From assembly GCF_017565765.1 (NCBI RefSeq), contig NZ_JAGDYP010000002.1:62001-126000 (forward strand): 64,000 bases of DNA. Reading direction: 5' to 3'. Under the pieces are notes generated by a model. The model was given only the letters and a program-made list of their open reading frames with translations, did not search any database and had not been told where the DNA came from. Position numbers and translations under genes: made by a program. Below are positions 57,194-64,000 of the stretch, piece after piece. Numbering within the stretch: position 1 is the first letter of the stretch; each line of letters begins with the position of its first letter. The stretch is from Capnocytophaga bilenii. GTDB taxonomy: Bacteria; Bacteroidota; Bacteroidia; Flavobacteriales; Flavobacteriaceae.

Positions 57194-60133
57194 ATGAAAG
57201 TAAAAATGAACAGGCTACTTTATGGAGTAGTATTTTTCTTGTGTGCAAGCCTTATGGGTTATGCACAGCAAATCACTGTGAAAGGAACAGTGAAAGACGC
57301 TTCAGGCTTGCCCTTGGCAGCAGCAAGCGTTGTGGTGAAAGGTACCTCACACGGTACTGCTACCGATTTTGATGGGAACTTTGAGCTCACAGCCAATAAA
57401 GGCGTTGTACTTGTAGTCTCGTCATTGGGGTATAAAAACCAAGAAGTGACAGTGAAAGGGGCACAGATGAATGTGGTGCTTCAAGAAGAAATGCAACAGT
57501 TAGACGATGTGGTAGTTATCGGTTATGGGGTTGCAAAAAAGAAAGACCTTACAGGTTCGGTAAATATGGTTACCGATAAGGATTTTAACAAAGCTCCTGC
57601 CGTAAATGCCGACCAGCTAATACAAGGTAAAGTAGCTGGGGTGCAAATGAGCAGTGGTGGTGGAGCTCCTGGTGAAGGACAAAATATCCGCGTACGTGGT
57701 AATGGTTCGTTGTCGTTGTCGTCTAACCCACTTATCGTAGTTGATGGGATACCTATGAACGATGGAGGTGTAGGAGGTTCGCGTAGTATTTTCAACTCTA
57801 TCAATCCGGAAGATATCGAGAGTATGACAGTGCTTAAAGATGCTTCATCTACTGCTATTTTTGGTTCGCGTGCTGCTAATGGGGTAGTAATGATTACTAC
57901 TAAAAAAGGTAAAATGAACCAAGATTTGAAAATCAGCTTTAATACTAGTATGGCTATTCAGGATGTGAATAAGTATGTAGATGTAATGAATGCTGATCAG
58001 TTTCGCGAAACAGTAAAAAGCCTTAACAATCCTTCAGCTACAGCTCTTTTGGGTAATGCTGATACTAATTGGCAAAAAGAAATATACCAAACAGCTCCTA
58101 TGAGCAATAGTACTCTTATCCTTTCAGGAGCTTACAAAACACTGCCTTATCGCGTATCAGTAGGACATTCGTATGCCGATGGGGTATTGCGCACCGATAA
58201 CTTTAAGCGTACTAATGCTAAAGTTAGTTTAACGCCTACTTTCTTTGATAGAGCATTGAAACTAGAACTAAATGCCAATGGTACTTATATGCAAAACCGT
58301 TTTGCTAATAAAGATGCTATTGGCTCTGCAGTAACCTACGACCCTACCCAGTCGGTATTTGGAGGGCCTGCTAAATACGGCAATTACCATACTTGGATAG
58401 ATCCTTCTAGTAGAAATCGTTATAATTTGGCTCCTACCAATCCTATGGCATCGCTTGCTTTTCTTGAAGATACTTCAAAAGTATACCGCTTTATAGGAAA
58501 TGCAAAAGCCGACTATACCTTGCCTTTCTTTAAAGATCTTATCGCAAGCGTAAACTTTGGTATTGACTATAGCAAAGCTGATGGTGATAAAGTTACCGAT
58601 AATCGTATGCCTACCGCTACCGCAGGTTTTGATGGTGCTAAAACTACTTATACTAATAAGGCTACTAATAAGCTTTTTGATGCTTATTTGAACTATACTA
58701 AAGATATTAAAGAAGCTCACAGCTTAGGACTAATGGTGGGACACTCTTACCAGTCATTTGAGTTTGACGATAATAAATGGGATCATTCTTATTATGTGAA
58801 TAAGGCAGATAATAAAGATATTAACACTATTGATAAAAGTCGCAACGTGTTGATGTCATTCTTTGGTCGTGCTAACTATAGCTATAAAGAAAAATATTTG
58901 CTAACAGCTACTCTTCGTGCTGATGCTTCTTCAAAATTATCAAAGAATAATCGTTGGGGCTACTTCCCTTCAGTAGCTTTGGCTTGGAATATCAAAAATG
59001 AAACATTCCTAAAAGAAAGCGAGAAAATAAACGACTTTAAATTGCGCTTTGGCTATGGCGAAGTAGGTAACGTAAATGGATTAGGTGATTATATCTCATA
59101 TACAAACTATACACGCAGCCAAGATGGGGCTTCATACCAATTTGGCAATCGCTTTTACCAAAACTATCGCCCAGAGGTTACTAATAAAAACCTTCGCTGG
59201 GAGCGAGGAAATACCCTCAATGCTGGTATCGACTTTGCGCTGTACAACAACTTGATAACAGGTACTTTAGATGTATATAGAAAAATCACTAAAGATTTGA
59301 TAGCTAATACAGCTATAGACCCTTTTACTAACTTCCGAAACCGCGTAAATGCCAATGTAGGTGATATGGAAAACAAAGGGGTAGAATTTGGTGTTACAGT
59401 TACTCCTATACGCGATACCGAAAAGAATATCCGCTGGAGCTTAAATTACAACGTGTCGTATAACGATAACAAGATTACACGTATGCCAGACGACCAACCT
59501 ACAGGTGGTATTCAGGGAGGCAATGGTAATAAAGTACAACTGCATCGCGAGGGTTATACACCTAGTGCTTTTTATGTATATCAACAAGTATATGACGCGC
59601 AAGGAAAACCTATAGAAAATACTTTCGTTGATAGAAATAATGATGGGAAGATTGATGCTAAAGACCGTTACCTCTATAAATCGCCTTTTGCTCCTGTAAC
59701 TATGGGCTTCGGTACCGACCTTACCTATAAAAATTGGGATTTGAACATTACTACTCGTGCCAACATCGGTAACTATGTATATAACAACACCCAATCGCGT
59801 TTAGACCAATCTACAGAAATAACAGCTAATAATATACTATCAAACGTAAAGGCTAATTATAACGATACAAGATTTGTTCGTCATGACGACCATTCTTGGT
59901 TTAGCGATTTGTATGTGGAAAATGCATCCTTCTTCAAAGTAGATAATGTTACTCTTGGATATACTTTCCCAGGTACTGATAAGATGTACATCCGACTTTA
60001 TGGTACCGTGCAAAACGTACTGACACTTACCAAATACAGCGGTTTAGACCCTGAAGTATTTGGAGGTATAGATAATAATTTCTATCCTCGCCCACAAACC
60101 TACTTGGTAGGGCTTAATATTAACTTTAAATAG
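57194..60133 (+). CDS. SusC-like TonB-dependent outer-membrane transporter
   Basis: 979 aa from the ATG at 57194; the longer frame to 57110 is built from the A+T-rich repeat. Signal sequence (NRLLYGVVFFLCASLMGYAQ), then carboxypeptidase-D-like domain (VKGTVKDASGLPLAAASVVV...YKNQEVTV), TonB box region (QLDDVVVIGYGVAKKKDLTG), plug (about 120-230; LIQGKVAGVQMSSGGG, IRVRGNGSLS, VLKDASSTAIFGSRAANGVV) and a 22-strand barrel ending QTYLVGLNINFK. With SusD it imports oligosaccharides across the outer membrane. Partner GH97 suggests maltooligosaccharides. Confidence 0.95.
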   Translation: MKVKMNRLLYGVVFFLCASLMGYAQQITVKGTVKDASGLPLAAASVVVKGTSHGTATDFDGNFELTANKGVVLVVSSLGYKNQEVTVKGAQMNVVLQEEMQQLDDVVVIGYGVAKKKDLTGSVNMVTDKDFNKAPAVNADQLIQGKVAGVQMSSGGGAPGEGQNIRVRGNGSLSLSSNPLIVVDGIPMNDGGVGGSRSIFNSINPEDIESMTVLKDASSTAIFGSRAANGVVMITTKKGKMNQDLKISFNTSMAIQDVNKYVDVMNADQFRETVKSLNNPSATALLGNADTNWQKEIYQTAPMSNSTLILSGAYKTLPYRVSVGHSYADGVLRTDNFKRTNAKVSLTPTFFDRALKLELNANGTYMQNRFANKDAIGSAVTYDPTQSVFGGPAKYGNYHTWIDPSSRNRYNLAPTNPMASLAFLEDTSKVYRFIGNAKADYTLPFFKDLIASVNFGIDYSKADGDKVTDNRMPTATAGFDGAKTTYTNKATNKLFDAYLNYTKDIKEAHSLGLMVGHSYQSFEFDDNKWDHSYYVNKADNKDINTIDKSRNVLMSFFGRANYSYKEKYLLTATLRADASSKLSKNNRWGYFPSVALAWNIKNETFLKESEKINDFKLRFGYGEVGNVNGLGDYISYTNYTRSQDGASYQFGNRFYQNYRPEVTNKNLRWERGNTLNAGIDFALYNNLITGTLDVYRKITKDLIANTAIDPFTNFRNRVNANVGDMENKGVEFGVTVTPIRDTEKNIRWSLNYNVSYNDNKITRMPDDQPTGGIQGGNGNKVQLHREGYTPSAFYVYQQVYDAQGKPIENTFVDRNNDGKIDAKDRYLYKSPFAPVTMGFGTDLTYKNWDLNITTRANIGNYVYNNTQSRLDQSTEITANNILSNVKANYNDTRFVRHDDHSWFSDLYVENASFFKVDNVTLGYTFPGTDKMYIRLYGTVQNVLTLTKYSGLDPEVFGGIDNNFYPRPQTYLVGLNINFK

Positions 60134-60136
60134 TAA

Positions 60137-61768
60137 ATGCAGATGAAAAAATATATTATACATAGCGTTTTGGGGCTTACAATGGCACTTACGCTTAGTG
60201 CTTGTATGAAAGACTTAGACCAAGAACCTATAGACCCAGATAGCGTTACCGAAATAGAAGTGTACAAAAATGCAACTGAAGCAAGAGGAGCTTTAACTAA
60301 AATCTATGCGGCGATGTCGCTCACAGGTCAAAAAGGACCTCACGGAGCTGCTGACATTGATGCTGAAGACGAAGGAGAAAATGGTTATTTGCGTAATTTG
60401 TTTTATGTACAAGAGTTTAGTACTGATGAGGCTATGACTGTTTGGACTGACGGAGGGGCGCTTTCTTTCCACGCTATGGATTGGACATCTTCTAATAAGT
60501 TTATCAATATGTACTACAATCGTTTAGGACAACAGATAATGTTTGCTAATTCGTTTATTGATAATGCTCAGCCTTTGGCTGCTGATAGAGAAGTACAATA
60601 TTATATAGCCGAAGCGCGTTTCTTGCGTGCTTATGCCTATTATAACCTCATAGACGCTTTTGGGAAAGCTCCTTTGCTAACTTCATCAAGTGTTGAGGAG
60701 AAACCTTTTCAAAAAAGTAGGGTAGAGCTTTTCAACTTTGTAGAAAGTGAACTAAAAGATTTGGAAACTAAACTAAAAGCTGCAGGGAGTAATGAATATG
60801 GGCGTGTAGATGCTGCTGCTGCACAGGCTTTATTAGCGCGTTTGTATTTGAATGCCAAAGTATATACAGGCGTAGAACGCTATACCGATTGTGTTACGTA
60901 TGCTAAAAAGGTAATCAATACAAGTTATCGTCTTCACACCACCGACCGCAATAACAATGGTACTGCTTATGACGATTTGTTTCTTGCCGATAACGACCGC
61001 AATGATGCTCAAAACGAATTTATATTTGTGGTTAGTTGTGATGGTTTAAATACTAAGTCGTATAGTAGTGCTACTTTTCTCATCCACGCAGCTATCGGGG
61101 GTACTGTGCCTGCAGCAGCCTTAGGAATGAATGGAGGCTGGAATGGAACAACTACCACCAAAGAGTTTGTAAATAAATTTGAAGTACAAGATAGAAATTC
61201 TAAAAGCGAACCTACCTCTTGGAAGGATAAGCGCGCTATGTTCCATACCGATGGACAAAGTTTTGAATCACAAAATCTTACTAATTTTCAAAAATCAGGT
61301 TATGCAGTAACTAAGTTTAAAAATATAACCTCTCAAGGTCAACCAGGGAAAGACCCTGCTAAGGAATTTGCAGATACTGATTTGCCTATTATTCGTTTAG
61401 CCGAAGTGTATCTTACTTATGCAGAAGCAGTACTACGTGGTGGTACAGGAGGCGATAGGGCTACTGCTTTAGATTACATCAATCAGCTGCGCACTCGTGC
61501 CTATGGCAATGCTTCAGGCAATATAACTGATACTCAGCTTACTTTAGATTTTATCTTAGATGAGCGTGCTCGTGAGCTTTACTGGGAAGGGCTTCGCCGT
61601 ACCGACCTTATCCGCTATGATAAGTTTACTACCAATAGCTACTTATGGTCGTTTAAAGGAGGAGCAATTTCAGGGGTAGCAGTACCTGCATTCCGCAATA
61701 TATTCCCTATCCCCGATGATGCGCGTAGTGCAAATAGTAACTTACAACAAAACCCAGGCTACAATTAA
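60137..61768 (+). CDS. SusD-like surface glycan-binding lipoprotein
   Basis: 543 aa. Signal with lipobox LSAC followed by MKDLD, a relaxed match to the surface-export signal. SusD features: start of the mature part DLDQEPIDPDSVTEIEVYKN, TPR-like helices (QYYIAEARFLRAYAYYNLIDAFGKAPL is the hallmark), LPIIRLAEVYLTYAEAVLRGG, FILDERARELYWEGLRRTDLIRY and NIFPIPDDARSANSNLQQNPGY at the end. It caps the SusC barrel and delivers the ligand. It begins 3 bp after SusC ends. Confidence 0.95.
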   Translation: MQMKKYIIHSVLGLTMALTLSACMKDLDQEPIDPDSVTEIEVYKNATEARGALTKIYAAMSLTGQKGPHGAADIDAEDEGENGYLRNLFYVQEFSTDEAMTVWTDGGALSFHAMDWTSSNKFINMYYNRLGQQIMFANSFIDNAQPLAADREVQYYIAEARFLRAYAYYNLIDAFGKAPLLTSSSVEEKPFQKSRVELFNFVESELKDLETKLKAAGSNEYGRVDAAAAQALLARLYLNAKVYTGVERYTDCVTYAKKVINTSYRLHTTDRNNNGTAYDDLFLADNDRNDAQNEFIFVVSCDGLNTKSYSSATFLIHAAIGGTVPAAALGMNGGWNGTTTTKEFVNKFEVQDRNSKSEPTSWKDKRAMFHTDGQSFESQNLTNFQKSGYAVTKFKNITSQGQPGKDPAKEFADTDLPIIRLAEVYLTYAEAVLRGGTGGDRATALDYINQLRTRAYGNASGNITDTQLTLDFILDERARELYWEGLRRTDLIRYDKFTTNSYLWSFKGGAISGVAVPAFRNIFPIPDDARSANSNLQQNPGYN

Positions 61769-61781
61769 TAAAGAGAATACT

Positions 61782-62861
61782 ATGAAAAATATTTTAAAAT
61801 CAATATTATTGCTATCGGGGCTTACCTTATGGGTGGCTTGCGAGAAAGACGAAGAAAAAGCAATACTAAATGCGGATGCTAAAGTAGTTTCAGAGCTATC
61901 AGCCTCATCAGTAGTGCTTGAAAAAACGCAATCGAATACAACTGCACTTACTGTAAAATGGGAGACTAAGAACTTTAATATCCTATTAAAGAAATCCTAT
62001 TCGTTAGAGTTTGTAAATGGTGATAAAACAAAAGTACTTTCAGTAGAACACTCTCCTTTGGAAATCAAGGGTAAAGAGCTTAACGATTATGCTTTAGCTA
62101 TAGGTTTGGCACCAGAAGAAGCTACTAGGATCAAAGTACTTGTAAAAGCACTCCTTAGTGACCAGCGAAGTTTGGTTTCTGAGCAATCTCTTACCATTAC
62201 TCCTTACCCCGATGCGCTTAAACCTAGTGAATGGAGCGTGGTAGGTGCATTTACTGAAGGCGGATGGAAAGAAGATAGAGGTATTCCTTTCTGGAATTAC
62301 GAAGGAGATAAGTTGGCTACTTACATCACACTTCCTGGAGGTAATCCTGAAGGAAGAGAGTTTAAATTTGTGAAAAATAAGAAATGGGATGGTTCTTTGG
62401 GTGATGACCAAAATGATGGAGTAGTAACTGCAGGGGATGATAATATCAATAAAAAGGTTAAAACATACTTAGCAGGTACTTATCAGGTGATTTTCAATCC
62501 AAAAGATAATACTTATCAGATGAACACACCTTATTCTTGGGGGCTTGTAGGTGATTTTAACAATTGGGGAAATCCACTTCATAACGGCACTATACTTCCT
62601 GATAAGCCTATGACCTATGACGGCAATACCAATACTTGGGTGTTGAAAGATATGGTGTTAACTCAAGAAAGTGGTGTTAAAATTCGTTTAAATAGTTCGT
62701 GGAGCGTGAATATAGGTGTTGATGCCGATGACGATACCACCAACTTAGAAGGTGCTGCCAAAGCTGGTGGTAAAAATATTAAACTACCTGCAGGTACTTA
62801 TGATATAGTGTTCTCTTTCAATATAGAAAACAAAGGTACTTATAAGATAGTACGAAAATAA
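61782..62861 (+). CDS. SusE/SusF-like surface starch-binding lipoprotein
   Basis: 359 aa from the ATG at 61782, 13 bp after SusD; the longer frame starts inside susD. Lipobox VAC then EKDEE, an excellent surface-export match. The N-terminal domain (about 35-150; VVLEKTQSNTTALTVKWETKNF) is like SusE. Two carbohydrate-binding-type beta-sandwich modules follow with WSVVGAFTEGGWKEDRGIPF and YSWGLVGDFNNWGNPLHNG, whose W-x-V/L-V-G-x-F phrase is that of SusE/F CBM58-like domains. It probably holds starch or maltooligosaccharides at the cell surface. Confidence 0.88.
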   Translation: MKNILKSILLLSGLTLWVACEKDEEKAILNADAKVVSELSASSVVLEKTQSNTTALTVKWETKNFNILLKKSYSLEFVNGDKTKVLSVEHSPLEIKGKELNDYALAIGLAPEEATRIKVLVKALLSDQRSLVSEQSLTITPYPDALKPSEWSVVGAFTEGGWKEDRGIPFWNYEGDKLATYITLPGGNPEGREFKFVKNKKWDGSLGDDQNDGVVTAGDDNINKKVKTYLAGTYQVIFNPKDNTYQMNTPYSWGLVGDFNNWGNPLHNGTILPDKPMTYDGNTNTWVLKDMVLTQESGVKIRLNSSWSVNIGVDADDDTTNLEGAAKAGGKNIKLPAGTYDIVFSFNIENKGTYKIVRK

Positions 62862-62864
62862 GAA

Positions 62865-63218
62865 CTATAAACAACAATAATTTTTAATAGCCTGCATAAG
62901 AATAGGCAACGCACTTTTATCAATCACCTTGCTCGCAGTGAGCAAGGTGATTTTTTTATGTGCTTTTAGTTGTTCGCAAAAAGGAGCAAAGGCAGCATTG
63001 GTAGCCAACTCTTCGCTGTAGTCTTTTTTAAAGGCTTCGTAATCGTTGTCTTGGTGATAACGCTGCCTCAGTAGAGTAGAGGGGGCAATATCTTTCGCCC
63101 AAAGGTCTAATGCCAAAGCCTCTTTTTTGATGCCACGAGGCCAAAGCCTATCAGCAAGAACGCGAAAACTATCGCTGTCATCTTGCTCGTTATATACACG
63201 GCTTAATGTAATTTCCAT
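62865..63218 (-). CDS. DUF488 family protein
   Basis: 117 aa from the ATG at 63218 (MEITLSRVYNEQDDSDSFRV). Family landmarks are RVLADRLWPRGIKKEALALDLW, the AKDIAPSTLLRQRYHQD segment and the ending LLTASKVIDKSALPIL, where DUF488 proteins usually have YSAKD-x-x-H-N-x-A-V. The conserved Arg cluster RLWPRG is intact. Function unknown. Its last 30 codons also encode the terminator of the opposite operon. It lies 37 bp after the TonB-dependent receptor on the same strand. Confidence 0.88.
   Translation of the reverse strand: MEITLSRVYNEQDDSDSFRVLADRLWPRGIKKEALALDLWAKDIAPSTLLRQRYHQDNDYEAFKKDYSEELATNAAFAPFCEQLKAHKKITLLTASKVIDKSALPILMQAIKNYCCL
62922..62957 (+). terminator. Terminator of the Sus-like operon, inside the DUF488 coding region
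   Basis: AATCACCTTGCTC (62922-62934), 5-nt loop, GAGCAAGGTGATT (62940-62952) followed by TTTTT. It is a perfect 13-bp stem 60 bp past the SusE-like stop. On the minus strand the same bases encode KKITLLTASKVID of DUF488. Confidence 0.85.
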
Positions 63219-63255
63219 AGTATTTAGTATATAATCGTTCGTTATAGATTGCGGC

Positions 63256-64000
63256 TTATTTCTTTCCAAGTCCGAACAAAAAGCGTAAGCCCCCGTATAT
63301 CTGTAAGCCTTGCGAATGGTAATAAGCCCACAATTCGTGGTTTTTAGCACTCAAATTATTGGCTTTCGCAAATAGCTGGAAGTGCTTGTTCAGCGTATAG
63401 TCGGCGTGCAGATTTACATCTATATAACCATTTAGCGTGATTTTTTTAGGCTCAATAGTGCCTATTAGGTAATCCAAGTCGTAGCGATTGCCTATATAGA
63501 AAATGTCAATCCCTGCAAATAAGTTAGGCAATATTTTAAAATCGCTGTATAACGACACCTGTATTTGTGGCAAATTCCAAGCAATGTGCTCATATTGGTT
63601 ATCAGCCTTGTAATAGTTGTATTTGCCTTCCAAAGTAAAGAAAAAGAACTCTTTTAGGTTACCTTCCATAGCTACTTTTCCTTCAATTTCGCTTACCCTG
63701 TCATACACTACCCCAAAAGCGTTGTAGTATTGGTAAGGCAGAGGATTGTTGGGGTCTATAGGGCGTTCGGTAAAAGTAGTGATGAGCGGTTTTTCTTTGC
63801 TCAGCCTATAGCTACCCTGCACGCGGTATTGCAAGCCCGTAGCCACCTTGCCATTAATGCCCACAAAGGCATCAGCTTGCACATTGGTAGGTTTCAGTTC
63901 CAGCATTGGGGCTAAATAAGGATTGCGCTCGCTTAGTTTGGATAGTGTATTTTGCTGCATTGTTCCTTTTATGCCCCCGTGTAGTATCGCATCGGGGGTG
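63256..64000 (-). CDS. TonB-dependent receptor, C-terminal barrel part (cut by window edge)
   Basis: The frame is open to the window end (248 codons; the bases beyond the last Met continue TPDAILHGGIKGT). Alternating strands with aromatic girdles (VATGLQYRVQGSYRLSKEKP, FFFFTLEGKYNYYKADNQYE, HLQ-type IQVSLYSDFKILPNLFAGID, YIDVNLHADYTLNKHFQLFAKANNLSAKNHELW) and a last strand YGGLRFLFGLG are typical of outer-membrane TonB-dependent receptors (the A-x-x-x-N-L-x-x-K/N-x-Y phrase near the end is family-typical). The substrate cannot be told from this part. DUF488 follows it on the same strand. Confidence 0.75.
   Translation of the reverse strand, partial: TPDAILHGGIKGTMQQNTLSKLSERNPYLAPMLELKPTNVQADAFVGINGKVATGLQYRVQGSYRLSKEKPLITTFTERPIDPNNPLPYQYYNAFGVVYDRVSEIEGKVAMEGNLKEFFFFTLEGKYNYYKADNQYEHIAWNLPQIQVSLYSDFKILPNLFAGIDIFYIGNRYDLDYLIGTIEPKKITLNGYIDVNLHADYTLNKHFQLFAKANNLSAKNHELWAYYHSQGLQIYGGLRFLFGLGKK

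Overview
The window reads as chromosome of a low-GC member of the Flavobacteriaceae, most like Capnocytophaga. Evidence: many Bacteroidota-type promoters (-7 box TAnnTTTG, several with a TTTG or TTG -33 element about 19-22 bp upstream), a SusC/SusD/SusE operon with a GH97 enzyme, lipoproteins with the C-x-K-(D/E)-(D/E) surface-export signature known from Capnocytophaga, a secreted DPP IV, and a GH110 alpha-galactosidase. Species is inferred from gene content only. No rRNA, tRNA, CRISPR array or intact transposase was seen.

Layout. 0-9.9 kb is housekeeping: the end of murG, a MORN-type secreted protein, murC (a division/cell-wall cluster that stops where ftsQ is usually found), mscL, hemN, an ettA-RNase H-Nfu operon and a small membrane protein/winged-helix pair. 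9.9-15.5 kb is the most unusual part: a decayed type VI secretion (subtype iii)/Rhs polymorphic-toxin locus on the minus strand. It holds a truncated tssF, tssE, a DUF2931 gene, a 72-codon Rhs core fragment and five small orphan genes that look like immunity genes. Several of these are preceded by a short C-terminal toxin remnant; one remnant looks like barnase and is followed by a barstar-like gene. Nine copies of a hairpin repeat with compensatory changes mark the joints. 15.5-26.1 kb carries an NAD(P)-binding protein, a CPA1 antiporter, and a minus-strand run joining a heavy-metal RND efflux system (adaptor plus a CusA-TolC fusion) to a glycine-betaine-type ABC transporter. 26.2-28.6 kb has orphan small genes, including a DUF4303 gene, and a Crp/Fnr remnant. 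28.8-33.8 kb is an envelope operon (beta-barrel-like protein, lipoprotein, SIMPL protein, large surface lipoprotein) behind a PIN-domain toxin-antitoxin-like pair. 34.2-40.3 kb has a POT peptide transporter, DPP IV, a Thr/Gln/Gly-linker surface lipoprotein and Dps.

40.4-50.6 kb has polA followed by a restriction-modification pair colinear with R.EcoRI and M.EcoRI (all catalytic and recognition residues checked are kept), a methyltransferase, NhaC, a YD-repeat-like lipoprotein, a Septu-like ATPase/HNH defence pair and luxS. 50.7-64 kb is glycan-related: the GH110 enzyme, a glycosyltransferase, a BspA-type leucine-rich lipoprotein, the GH97-SusC-SusD-SusE operon, and finally DUF488 and the end of a TonB-dependent receptor.

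Functional picture: peptide use (POT with DPP IV) and glycan use (Sus-like system, GH110) fit a host-associated saccharolytic/proteolytic lifestyle. Defence genes lie between polA and luxS. Gaps are filled by at least three families of dispersed hairpin repeats, whose arms change together between copies, and by A+T-rich 7-8 nt tandem repeats.
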